This document shows positions 27,134 to 39,698 of a DNA stretch of 64,000 nt, in pieces. Within the stretch, counting starts at the first letter, position 1. The number at the start of each line of letters is the position of its first letter. Below the pieces are notes generated by a model, which saw only the letters and a list, made by a program, of their open reading frames with translations, did not search any database and was not told the DNA's origin. This DNA comes from Elysia chlorotica (Eukaryota; Mollusca; Gastropoda; Plakobranchidae): positions 36,429 through 100,428 of the forward strand of contig RQTK01000212.1 of the NCBI GenBank assembly GCA_003991915.1, read 5' to 3'. A program made the position numbers and the translations under genes.

Positions 27134-27907
27134 TCCTCCTCCATCTCCCTCTCATAGAAACTACCCCTAAACGCACTTGCCTCATCTATTGTTGCAGGAA
27201 GGTTGCTTACCCTCGTCTTGCCGGAATAAAATCGATGATATATTCATGCTACAACATAATCTTCCATTCTGTGGCTCGCCATTCTTACCGATCTCGTCTG
27301 CTAATGTATTTTGTAAGCACCGAATTTCCCCCGGGAAAACTACCACAAGCGCAACTTCCTCAAATTCGGTGCGACAGCGCAGGCGCAGAACTGTCTGGTT
27401 ATAAGTTATAAGAAATAAATCAGCTTTAATCTAGAAATAGGCCCGCGAGGCTGTGGTTAAAGTTTGGTATTGCTTACAAAGATCAAGGATATGTCCATGT
27501 TTATGTAAAAATAATTTCCATTTCCCATCTTGTAATGTCTGGACGAAAACGAAGCTCTACGCGTTGCTAAATCTCCTAAAAGTTCTACATCTTATGAAAG
27601 ATCCAATACGCCGTTTCCTTTGTGTGTGTGTCGAATTTCAGTTCTAGTTGTAGTAATTGTTTTTAATGTTTTCCTTTTCTTGTTATATTTTTACGCCCTA
27701 CCCCCTTATATTTTATATGTGCCTCACGCTCAGGGCTCCCTGTCTGTCTGTTCCACCTCCTCTCTCTCAGCTGTTACTGTGCTGACATGCCGTAAAACAA
27801 AACTCACTCTCTTCTTTTCTCTACCCCTCTCTCTTTCTCTCCCTGTTTTACTCTATCTCTATCTCTCCCTCTCACGAGTTTGCTCTCTTCCTCTCTCAAT
27901 CTGTCTT

Positions 27908-27911
<4 letters not shown>

Positions 27912-27974
<63 letters not shown>
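27912..27974. repeat. (CT)n microsatellite
   Basis: About 31 CT units. 27975-30380 shows no gene. Confidence 0.92.
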
Positions 27975-27977
<3 letters not shown>

Positions 27978-30387
27978 TTAATGTCCTTTCAAAACTATCC
28001 ACTATCTAAACCCCATGTGTGTCACCCATTCCACCCACCCGTCCCTGAAACAGAGAGCCCAGACCACAATTTATAGGACATTTACGCCGGCAATTGTAGC
28101 TATTACCAGACCAGTGACTATTGCATCCGGCCATTTAGAAGTCACTGTCAGACAATAGGGGCGTAGATACCACAGGCAAAGGGAGACAAGTAACCTGCGG
28201 AAAACCACCACACAGTCCTGTGGGAAGTTCATTTTTACTTCTCTCCAGGCTGTATTATGAAGTCAAACGTTTTCATTAGAATTTATTCGCTAACTAGTTG
28301 TATCGTCTAAACAACCCCACCGGCTTGATCAAACTAGAGCTCATGCGATAACTTATTCACATCGTAAATCACTGTGGACCCACAGTGATGCACATTTGAA
28401 AACAAGGCGAGGGAATAGCCACTGTAATGCTTAGTAAAAATTATGATTTTCTTTTCTCATTCACACGCTTTAATGCCGGTGGCAATGGCTATTTCATAAA
28501 TTCTCATGTGTAAAGTAGAGCGATTAATGGCCGTAAATTATGAAAGGTGAAATTGCTGAGATCCACGAATGAAGGGTTTCAGTTTTTCTTGGCACCTCTA
28601 TTAGCGGGTAAGTTCATTGAATAAACCCTCCTATATATTTTATCGATTTAAGCAATTTCCCACCAGGAAAATAAAATCGCCAATGTTGGATTAATTTCCC
28701 CTCCTTTTTCCTCATACTACGTTTCATGGGATTTAGTAGCCCATGCATCATGCTTGTTGTATAGTGGGCTCGCCATAATTATTTCGATCTCTGGCAGCCC
28801 TTACTGCCCCATCCTGAACTGTGCAGTCCAAAGAGCATTAAGGGTAAAACCTCTCATGTGTTTGATCAGGTTTTCTCCCTCTAATCGAACATAATAGGCG
28901 CTGGGCGATTACCCAACAGCCTGTTCAGTTAGGGCGTGTGCGCAGTGAATGTCGCAGTGGCAGTGTCTATAAAAACCCCATTCACTGAGGCGTCCGTTTC
29001 TTCCGTTAATCCCCGTCTGTTGGTTACAGTTGTACCCGGAATGTGACAGTTGGGCAGCCTGTGTGTCCCCCAGACCCTCTGTGTCTCCACTGATCCCGTG
29101 TGTCCACCTCCCCTCCCACCCCCGTTTTTTATCTCACTGGTCGGCTGGCGTCTGCTGGCAGTTAGAGATCTTGCGATAATGGACTGGTCCCATAGTGAAC
29201 ACGAAAACGATGTTTTATCTACATTGCATAAGGGAATCATCATTCCAATCATACCTCTTTGCTTTTGCTAGACTTGCAGAGCTAATGGAAAACCAGAAAA
29301 ATGCCCCCCCCCCCCCCCACACACACACACACTTTTTTTTGACAATGCCTAACCGATGTGACTATGTAATCCACCATCGTCGTGTGAATCGCAAAACCTG
29401 TACTAATGTTTGTGGAATCACCTGGCTTGGCGCGCCTGTCGGTAACAATACTGGACACTGGACAGCCCACAGCCGCGGTCTGGCATGGCAATAGGTGGAC
29501 AGTGTTGGACATTGGGCCAACAGTCAGGGCCAGGGGAAATGGGGGGATTATTAGGGATAAGGGGGGAGGAGCGTTTACCCACCCCGCCCCCCTCATTCCC
29601 TCTCTCACACACACTAAAGTCTTATAGATAACAGAATTACAAAGAAGACCATAGAATCGAGCTGAAAGTAGAAAAAAAAAACACACACACACACAAACAA
29701 AACAAAACAAAGACATTTTTACGCTTCTACTGCCACCTTCTTTATTCATGCCAATGAGCCTGCCTCTGTGAAACACACGACTGGCAAATTCTACATTATT
29801 GTAGGCTTCTCATTTCAAATGCTAATTGTATGCTACTACTCATTGGGTTTTCACTCGCCATTATTTAACTCAATAGTGCTCATTGGATCAATTTACCCCT
29901 TATGATTTACCCCTTTCTGTTCCTTTTTTTTATTTTCTGTTTCGTACATGGGCCTGTGACATTCAAAGTTTTGACTCACCATCGCACAAGCAAATGTTGG
30001 CCTTATTTCCACTGCAGTTATTTCAGAATTAGACCAAAATCAAAAGAATAACGCATAGAAAGTAAACCATGGTCCAAATAATATGCTAATGCACTTGTGA
30101 TCTAGGATTATGGGTAAATAGATCCCCCGGTTCGGAAGCTAAATAAATATGCGCAAAAAGTGTTAACGTTGCTTTGTACTGTACATACATGTGCGATTAT
30201 GTGGTCCATGTCAGGCAACATGCAGCAGCCAGGTGCAATTCAAAAGGCTACAAAGTACAAAGTAAACCACGTCTTTCTCTCTCTTCCCTTCTGGCTTTCC
30301 TTCCTCTGCTGTTTTCCTCTCTCGTCTCTCTTCTTCCATGACCCTCTCATCTCCTCTATCTCCCTTCTCTCTATATATCTGTCTCTC

Positions 30388-30426
30388 TCTGTCTCTCTGT
30401 CTGCTCTGTCTCTCTCTCTCTGTCTC

Positions 30427-30499
<73 letters not shown>
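30388..30499. repeat. (CT)n/(TGTC)n compound microsatellite
   Basis: CT tracts with TGTC units at 30429-30450. Confidence 0.9.
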
Positions 30500-30971
30500 G
30501 CTGTTTCCACCTCTCGTCTCTCTTCTTCTGTGGCTCCCTTCTCTCTCTATCTCCCTCCTTCTCTCTATCTTTGTCTGTTTCCCTAGCCACTGTCTGTTTA
30601 GATCATGGTTTAATCAGCATCTATAATTAAGCTTAGTAATGCGAGCTAATGTATTACATTCCGAATGCATGAAAACGGAGACAAACCTGAACCACAACAC
30701 TAACTTATTTAAATTGCGTATCCTCTTAAGACACGGTGTATTTTAAGCCATACTTGTAAGAACCGCAGAGATTGTGTCCAACTCCCACCTGTAGATAATT
30801 TATGTATGTCGATGTCACATTGGCCTGCATTAATTCATTCTCACGCCCTGACAGGAGTATACAGGCTAGCACAGTTACACTAACAGCTACTGGGTTTTAG
30901 AGCATAAAAAAGGGCGGAGTCCTTTCTGTTGGTACCAAGTTAAGATTTCAAGAATATTTACAACCTTAAAA

Positions 30972-31250
30972 GTGGACCAACTGGCGCAAGTGGTAGAGCG
31001 TTGGTCTCCCAATCGTGAAGAAACCTGGTTCGAAACCCACGATTGGCCAATAATGTGTTTGCGCGAAATTTTGACTGATTGTGTCGGTGTCTCAGTACAA
31101 TGTGACCAGCTGAGACAGAAAGCATGGTATCTCTGCATTCTCTATGTGGCAGCGCGTAAAATTGTCAAACGTTAGTCGTGGAACTCCATGAATAATTATG
31201 GTCTATATCATGTTGACTTTTGACGCAAAGCAACACACTCAAATTCAAAC
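30972..31250 (+). mobile_element. tRNA-derived SINE copy
   Basis: A box TGGCGCAAGTGGTAGAGCG, B box CCTGGTTCGAAACCC, GTCGGTGTCTCAGTACAATG, CAGCGCGTAAAATTGTCAAA and a diverged tail. Confidence 0.75.
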
Positions 31251-31934
31251 CCACCATCTCTCTGTTGTCAGGAAGGCAAGGTTTGTAAGCGCAGCAACAT
31301 GGATTTACAGCCTGAGAAACTTGAGCTAGTTTAAATTGAGGTTAACGTGAACTCTCCCATCCCCTTCTTTTATTTTCTATAACAAAACACAAACAACAAA
31401 CTACGCTCCGGGTCTCTCTGCTGGCTTTGGTTGGTTAAAAGGAATAACAAAATACAATAATGGCACACAGGAGCAGATCACATCTCAGAAAAGAGAGAAA
31501 AACTACTTGTGAGTCACATGATTGGTCAGTAGCTATCTCATTATTGATCACTCTGGTCAGCCACAAAAAGACGGAAACAAAACAACACATTTCCACACGT
31601 TCGTTAACGAACCCACAACGTATAATTTCAGCCTCATCTGAGTGTCCTTACCATCGGTTATCAGTTCTACCCATATCATTGGTTCAATTGATACAACCCT
31701 CCCCGCACAGGCACACACACACACACACACGGACAGGCTAATTATCGAATATCATGGTGTTATGCACCAACTAACCCGAGAAGCGTTTTGGGGGCCCAAA
31801 GAAGCAAAGTACAACCAGGAAGTAAGTTTAGACGCCGAAATGTGTCACTTAAAGACACGTTAAGTCGGACGCCTAAACCTTCTTCCTCTATTTGTTAAAT
31901 ACATTAAACTCTAGGGGCCGTAAGTACAAAGTCG

Positions 31935-32361
31935 TAAGTCTTCTTATTTTTATTTTCTTACTTCGAGTCATAAACTGCCGTGACATTGTGATTACGGCCC
32001 TGGTTCTGAAATTAGTGTGCTTCTCAAAGATCATGGCATACTTATTTATGGAATTAATAATATAATATATAATTATATATACATGTACGTAGTTCCCCAT
32101 TACCCGCTATGTAAGCCTTTTGGTGGTGTTACGGGGAAGGGGGGGGGTATATAGACCAAAGGGGATGATAAAATGTAACATCACCAAAAGGGTAATGGGG
32201 AACTGCGTACATGTATAATTATATATTATATTTTAATGCTATAAATAAGTATGCCATGATCTTTGAGAAGCACACTAATTTCAGACCCAGGGTCGTAATC
32301 ACAATGTCACAGTAGTTTATGACTCGTAGTAAGAAAATAAAAATAAGAAGCGCCATCTTAC
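31935..32361. mobile_element. 427-bp foldback (inverted-repeat) element
   Basis: Left arm 31935-32131 and right arm 32175-32361 are inverted copies: CTTCTTATTTTTATTTTCTT against AAGAAAATAAAAATAAGAAG, and CATGATCTTTGAGAAGCACA on one arm with its complement on the other. The loop is about 43 bp with a G run. No coding capacity. Confidence 0.85.
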
Positions 32362-33114
32362 TTCGTGTGAACAGGAAGTAGGATCCGTGAAAGAGGCGTG
32401 GCTGTTGTTAGCCGTTTCCGGCATGCAAGACGAGCTTTGCGCTTGCGCGAGCCCGGTGATTAATAACACTTCGTTTCGAAAAATACACTATACCTTTAAA
32501 AATCCTCTATAAACTTGATGTAGGCTATTTAATCTTTTTTTATTCCTCGACCAAAACAAGGGATTTATGAAGGGAAAAAAGAATATCTTATCGATTTGAC
32601 AGGAACACGATATACACTGTTGTTGTTGGGTTTTTTGTTGTTTTTTTTTTATTTACAAACAAGCAAAGCCAACTCAGTTAACTCAAGTTAACTCAAGAAC
32701 GATAGGTTAATTCATTGCCAAGGGCGGACCAAAAATATCTGTTAATACTTTAAGGCTAATTATAATCACGAAAATGGTCTGCCTTTTTATCGTGTTTATC
32801 TCTGTGTAGCGAGATACTACGTACTTTATCCTTGGACTCTTAACCTTGGTTATGTCCAAATATACGATGCTATTTATTTTGAAACGTGTTAATTATACTT
32901 TGGTAGACAGTGTAAGTTGGCAGTGATACATTACATACACGAATGAAAAACCCTTATCGGGCTGGCTGAATCAACTGCTTTATAAAATATCGTATTGCTA
33001 TATACACCGGACATACTTTCTTAAAGGGCGTTTTATAGAAAGCGGGAGAGCAATAAGGATAAATGGAGATAGAGGGAAACAGATATAAAAATAAAAAGAG
33101 TATAAGAAAGAGAG

Positions 33115-33168
33115 ATATCGAGAGAAAGGATAAAGAGTGGAAGAGAGAGAGACGGAGAGAGAGAGAAT

Positions 33169-33212
<44 letters not shown>

Positions 33213-33219
33213 CAGAGAC

Positions 33220-33246
<27 letters not shown>
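33115..33246. repeat. (GA)n/(GACA)n purine-rich tract
   Basis: Imperfect GA and GACA units. 32362-34017 otherwise shows no gene. Confidence 0.85.
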
Positions 33247-33252
<6 letters not shown>

Positions 33253-34017
33253 ACATGAGAAAAAAAATACACAGACAGATAAACAAACATATATACACCC
33301 ACACACACGCCTAACTTTATGAAGAGGCCTTGCTATAATTCACCCTGTTCTCGACAATATCCAACCCATTCAGCGAGAAATAACTAGAGGATTATAATAT
33401 TATTCTACAGCAACAATAATTTGAAAGGAACGTGAATCCCCCTGAAGGAGGGCACTTCGCCACAGGACACTGCGCCATTGCTTGGGTCGGCTTGATTGTC
33501 AAACAGGTTTTTTCAGTACTTTGGTGACCAAATGAAAACGTTCTAACTGAATTGAACAATCATGAAAAAAATATTAATCTCCTGATAAGGCACGTTTCTT
33601 TTATTTTTTACGACTAGCCACGCCATACAATTATTGTTTTCATGAGTCTTCTATTGTGTTCAGAAAGACTTTTTACATGACCACCTCTTTTTTTTTTAAC
33701 CTAAAATGATTTTGTGAAATTTCCTTCATGGTTTAGGAATGATTTGGCAAAGATGTGAATTCGTCAGCAATTTTTTAAGCCTTTTTCTTTGCACTTATTA
33801 ACAAATCGACGTAGCTTTTTGGAGAACGGTATTTAAGTATTACTTCGCAAGATTTTATGGATCTCGTGTAAAGTCGGTCTTGTTTACATTTTAAATAAGT
33901 ACGTCTTTTACTTTTTTGCATGTTCATTAAACGTGTCACTGTCTATCAATGACAGAATAATACTATGCAGGATTCTTCATAGAAAAAATGAAAGCAAACA
34001 ACAACAACAAACAAAAC

Positions 34018-34260
34018 TTATGGCGTTGAAAAGAGGTCTTACATAGAGCATATAGATGATAGGAGCATGGACAGAGCCCTGTGGGACACCGAAACTGAGA
34101 GTTTTATAACCAGACATGTTTCCCTTTATGGCTACCGCTTGTGATCTGTTTAAGGTATGATTAAAACCACTTCAACACGACTCCGCCTAACCCAAAATTG
34201 GCGCTGAGTCAACGAAAAAGAATTGAGTGATCGATCGTATCGAAAGCTGCTGAGAGGTCT
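34018..34260 (-). pseudogene. Broken non-LTR retrotransposon reverse transcriptase fragment
   Basis: The minus strand translates to DLSAAFDTIDHSILF at the start and, after two in-frame stops and a frameshift, to FGVPQGSV followed by LYVRPLF. These are conserved reverse transcriptase blocks of the CR1/L2/jockey-type lineage; the catalytic YxDD block and the rest are absent. A dead fragment. Confidence 0.8.
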
Positions 34261-34539
34261 TATAATGTTAACAACAATACAATAAAACAAATAAAAAAAA
34301 ACACACTCACACACACAAAACAGTTGCATGAACAACCTGATTCAGCTAGCATGACGTGCATATATCTTAGCGTCCTTCAAGTCTCACAAGTGGGGCGTAT
34401 GCGTGTAAATGGTTTAGTTAGACACGCATGTTTTTGTGTATGCGGTCTTTAACTTGAGAAACAAACCTTGACAAGTTACCTCGGAACTCCTCCGAATTTC
34501 CCGAAGAAGTATCTTTAAAAACTGAGGGAGACACTAACT

Positions 34540-34615
34540 ATCTAGCATTCGGACTTCGGACCTCCCGCTTGCATGGCCAGAACACCAGCGACTGAGCTGT
34601 CAGACGCCATCTATC
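34540..34615 (-). mobile_element. tRNA-like head fragment, minus strand
   Basis: Reverse complement includes CAGCTCAGTCGCTGG and GGTCCGAAGTCCGAATG, resembling degenerate A and B boxes. Confidence 0.4.
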
Positions 34616-35264
34616 TAGACCGGTTCACGATGACCGCCCGTCCCCCCAACACAAAAAAGCTGTAGCCCCTCCTCTCCCATACATAGCCCAGCATTGATAT
34701 CTGTGCATTGGCGTGACTCATAGGTAACCACTCTGCACTCTTATAAATTTTAAAAAAAGATAATAATAATACACTGCCGGGACAGATCTAGTCTTGCACT
34801 TGCAATAAGCTCCCCTTGCACCTTAAGATATTGATCTCCTCCAAAACTTTATTTTCATGCCGGGAATTGTGATTGCATAATTGTACCCTAGGTAAAAGAC
34901 AATGCAGGGTTTTTAAGAGATAAAGAAAATAATGAATTTTAAGTACTAAAGCGAAACGTTTTTTGCAAACTCTGAAGGAAACTGGTTTCCTGAGTTTGGG
35001 TTTGGTATTCGGAGACCAAGTTCGTGCATTTATACTGTTGTCTGGAATCTTGGATAAGAGCAGGGAATTCGTGCGATTTTGTAAAGTTTATACATGTGGT
35101 ACCTAAGGGTTGTGCCCAGTTCTAAGACGGAATATCACTGTTTGGGATTGTCTGTTCAAACTATAGAAACCATAACGCTTGATGATTTGTAAACAGGGAA
35201 TCAAGCGATACCTACTCTTTGTGTGGCTGTATGCATGAGAGTTAATTGGCAATAATTATTCTTA

Positions 35265-35440
35265 AATTACGACTAACTTGTCTGTGTATTATGACAGGCT
35301 GTGACTAAAGTCCTCGTGTCTCCTGGCTGTCTCTTTGTACATAGAAATTATTGCAGCACCTTTAAATATGGCTGTTGTCAGATGTTTGACTTGGGGCCTT
35401 TCACGAGATATTCTAGTTAAAGACGATGGGCGTTTGAAAA
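35265..35440 (+). mobile_element. Degenerate SINE body
   Basis: Order of weak matches to the SINE core: TGTGTATTATGACAGGCTG, TTGTCAGATGTTTGACTTGG, ACGATGGGCGTTTGAAAA. 35441-36640 shows only A-rich and (CT)n (35944-35986) sequence. Confidence 0.4.
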
Positions 35441-35939
35441 TGAAACTAAAGTAAAAGAAGAAGAAAAAACTTATCTAAAAAAAAATCCAAAAAAAAAAAA
35501 AAAAATAAAATAAAATGAAATAAAATAAAATAACATAATCATCAATAACAATAAAAATAACATCAGCATAAACAACAAAAAAACAACAACACCAACACCA
35601 AAGTAACACAGCCATATTTGATCATAACAAAAAAGCACATTAGTCACTCTCTCAGTGTGAAATTCATTTTATTTTAAAAGTCTCTCAGAAGAAAGTGTTT
35701 CCCCAGCACGACACCAATACAAACAAAAAATGCGTGATTTTGCTTCTGTTTTCAAGCTTTACTGTTCAAGAAAGTGAAAGTTGATAAAAGAACAGCCTAC
35801 AAAAGACGTGGTGTGTTTCATGACTAAGAGATCTCGCCGAGTCATATTTTCCTTAAGATCATAACATTCGCAACTTTAAAAAGAGGGAAAGGAGAAGGAA
35901 CAAATCGTGATAATCTATTGTTATAATTCGTCGATTTCC

Positions 35940-35990
<51 letters not shown>

Positions 35991-36687
35991 TCTTCTCTCT
36001 CACTCTGCATCTGGCAAAAGAGCACAAGGTCAGAGGCCACTGGACTAGTAACTCTCTGCATCTCTCCATCACATAGTCACAAAGACATAATTAAATTATT
36101 TTTTTTAAACCGCTCTCTCCATCCTCTTTCAATATTTTCTATCGCCAGACTTACTCAGCAACTTACCATCGAACCTTTCCTTTTGTGCAAAGACATCATT
36201 CGATCCCCTATTTTCTTGTTCCCCTTCACTTTTTGTTGTTGTAAACGCTGTCTGATTCAAAATAACCTAAGTTAGAAAACGGAGTTGCAGGAAAGTAATT
36301 ATATGTCTGACAATTCAGACCCCCTATGCCCTCACCCTAAAAAATAATATATTGTTCGCCAAACCTCGTCCCAAATGCCAAAATCGGCATAAACACTCTT
36401 CTGTTTGTTGTCCAAAATTCTTTCCCATTATTATTTTTTTATTTTTTTCTTACGGTTCCTCCAGTCCTCGCGCAATACCCGGGGATAACTATAACTTAGC
36501 AATTCAAAAGATCCCTCGCTCAGACACTGCGTCTGTGGCGCCAATCGATTTTGAATTATATCAAGTCGGCTGATATTCCGCTGAGCATCTACACCGCTCT
36601 AGTCTGTCTGCTGGGTCCGTGCTGGCAACGGATGATATCAAAGCTAGCTCGAAATCTATACTTATTTTTTTTAACTTTTTTTTTGAA

Positions 36688-36954
36688 AGAAATGAGGAAG
36701 GATAGTTGTACAACTATGCTGGCTGTATGTTTAGATCCATACATGGTACCAGCCTGTCTCTTCCTTGTCTGTGCTTTGCGCGTCCACTAATTTTTTTTCA
36801 ATTTTTTATTTATTTATTTATTTATTTATTTATTTTTTTTTTTTTAGAAATGAGGAAGGATAGTTATACAACTGTGTTGACAGTATGTTTAGATCCATAC
36901 TTGGTACCAGCCTGTCTCTTCGTTGCCTGTGCCCCGCACGTCCTCTAATTTGCA
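36688..36954. repeat. Direct repeat flanking a (TTTA)n array
   Basis: 36688-36797 and 36845-36954 share GAAATGAGGAAGGATAGTT and GTATGTTTAGATCCATAC and GGTACCAGCCTGTCTCTTC. (TTTA)n sits between at 36803-36838. 36955-38430 shows no gene, only (CT)n at 37530-37563. Confidence 0.88.
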
Positions 36955-37518
36955 TTTTCTCCATCCTTTTCTTATCTTTTCTTTTAAATCTATTTTGAGT
37001 GTCATACCATTTTTTTATGAACAAGGGGTCCTAGGTGCACCGTGGCGGTAGATAAAAACTTATTCGCACCGTAGATGCATTAACAGCTCAACGATTCGCA
37101 TATGTTAAGACGAGTCGTAAACTTACTATAGCGCTGTACTTACATTTGTACTACATCAAACAATTTCTAGATCAAAATTTTTACTGCTACAACCGCTTAT
37201 CTAGTGCAACCTACAGTTCAGATGAATTTGCTTGGAGAGATCTTACATTGAAAATGGTATTTACATACATAATATCACCTATGATATAATTGATAGGAAT
37301 ACCACTTTTTTCTATACATGTACGTGTATTTTGGATATTTTTCAGCGTTAGCGAATGTATGTTAATCACATCGGCTGGTTTTGTGGAAGGCTCATGATTT
37401 CCTTGGTGTAGAAAAGGTCCTTTTTTGATAGTCAAATGGCATGTGCCTGTCTTTATGTCTGTCTATATCTCAATAGCCCTCTCTCTGTCTGTTTGCCAAC
37501 CTGTCTATATCTGTACTC

Positions 37519-37566
<48 letters not shown>

Positions 37567-38437
37567 CCCCCCTTATTTTTTTTCATTGTTTCGCGACTTC
37601 ATCTCCCCTTCTGTCTTTCTGAGTGTCTGTGTGTCTGTCTCTCTCCCCTTGTCTCCCTTGCCCTCACTCTTTCCGTCTCTCTATGTCTGTCACTCCCTCC
37701 TCCCCGGCGCCATGCATGACGGGAAGCCCTCCCGTGTCTGTTCACGCTACAGGTCGATCGATGCCACAATGGGCCTGGTGTGTGTGTGTGTGTGTTTGTC
37801 TGAATGCCTGGTGGGTCTATATATGAGGTCAGCAAGGGATGGTGACCCGGCACTGGGCTTGTGAGGGTTCGAGTGTCTGCGCCAACAGACCTGTTGCGCA
37901 ATCGAGTAAATAGAAAGGGGGATGTTTTCGTATTTTGCCCAGAAAACTGATGGTTATTACTTACTTACTTCAGGAATTCTCATTCCTTCAATCTACGGGC
38001 GACCGCAAAACCGTCTCAGTGGCAGACATGTACCAGACTCCCCGATCACCTTCTTTCTTTGTCTCGGTGCTATAGAAGACTCCCTCTCTGTCTACATGAA
38101 GTTTGAAATATAAGATGAAACATGTTGGCCCGACTCTTTTGCCCTTTAAATGTTTAGCGTAAAAGTACTCTAAAAGCACCCTATCAATATAAACAGAGAT
38201 AAAGTGAAACATTTTTTATTGGTCCTCGTTCTATAAAAGACCATGTTACAAATTGGTACCTAAAAAAAATACCATTTTAAGTACTAGGCACCGATTAATC
38301 TAATAAATACATTTTATCTTTCGAGCCGCAATCTTGTTAAGTTTGTCATATATCGTAATATATTTCCACCAAAAATATGGACAAAAGTTGCTGAAACTTG
38401 CAATAAAAATTAACACTTTTAACTTTTACAAAATCTT

Positions 38438-38443
38438 TTTATT
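38438..38443 (-). terminator. Poly(A) signal AATAAA of gene A
   Basis: AATAAA on the minus strand about 108 nt after the gene A stop codon. A second gene-B-like position exists at 45352. Confidence 0.65.
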
Positions 38444-38550
38444 GAAATCTTGACCAAGGTAAATTCAAAATCTCAAGGAAATGAGGAGCAACCTGTACGC
38501 CATAGACTCGTCACCTCCCTGGTTGTATCTAACTGATCAGTGAGTCCTCT

Positions 38551-39442
38551 TTAGTAAAAGTAAAACCTGCCCCTGCCCGTTCTTGCCGTGGCCCCCTTGA
38601 TGGAATTGCAGTCTAGCTCCTGGATCTTCGAGGGTAGATGGCAGCCGGTGACCTTGGGCATGTCTTGCTGCATTTTCTCGCAAATTGTCGAGCTCTTGGA
38701 GCACAGCGAATTGGCGCACATCTGGAAGAACGCCTTGTGCATGGGCCTGTACTCTTCCATGGAGTGCTGCTCAGTAAGGCAGTACAGGAAGGCAGGGTCG
38801 GAGTAGATGGAGTTACACACGGCCAGCATGCTGAGCTTGTCTTCCTCGGTCTGGCACACATCCTTGAAGATCCTGTGTGTCTCGTAGCACACGGAGTCGT
38901 CGTAGCCGATCTCGGTGGTGGAGTTTGCCAGCAGCAAGTACTGCACGTAGAGGGGCTTGCTCACCTGCAGCTCCGTGGCCTTGTCCTTCAGGCTGGGGCC
39001 GTCTGGGAAGGAGGCGATGTCGAACTCTGAGCGGGCCTCGTCCACCATGCCCCAGTTCTCGCGCTTGATGTTGAAGACGGCGCCGGGCACCAGAGGCAGG
39101 AACATGTTGTCCAGGCTCGCGTCCTCGTTGGGCGGGCGGAAGAAGAGCGTGATGCCGAGCCCCTTGATGCTCACCAGGAGAAGGTTGTCCACGGCGTCTT
39201 TGTCCACGGTCATCGTGTACTCCTCGAAGCGGGTGTCATTCGTGCTGACCACGTTGTACATGCCCTTGGGCTGCTCGGACAGGGTCGTGTCCAGGCTCCT
39301 GGCCAGCAGCGTGTAGTTCAGGAACTGGCTGTTGTCGGCTGAGTGCACGTCGCCCTCGAACTGCATCACCTGCTTCATCATGTCGTTGGCGAGGTACACG
39401 GTGGTGCTCATCGTCAGTTTGCTCAAGAAGTAATGGCCTTCG
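38551..39442 (-). CDS. Gene A exon 3: C-terminal cysteine-rich half
   Basis: 892 nt, acceptor TTTTCAG|CGAA, ending TTTTACTAA. Upstream codons 39443-39510 are intronic. The opposite strand carries long shadow frames caused by the GC-rich coding bias. Confidence 0.94.
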
Positions 39443-39644
39443 CTGAAAATACAGGGGGGAATCATCAACAGTTTTAAGGAAATATAAAAATTGAATAGAA
39501 GAAAGTGCATGAAGTTGAAGCTTTGTACGTCAACACATGGACAGTAGGACCTTATATGGGCGATTTTTTAAAGTGCATGTATATTATCAACCAATCTTAT
39601 AGTATCCGCTGAAGTGGTGGGGTAGTTTACGAACTAACCAAATC

Positions 39645-39698
<54 letters not shown>

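Noticed and set aside
38638..39030. Plus-strand frames of 70-130 residues opposite gene A exon 3, and 235 residues opposite gene B exon 3 (45646-46353)
   Set aside because: Antisense shadows of GC-rich coding exons whose paralog-conserved protein is on the minus strand.
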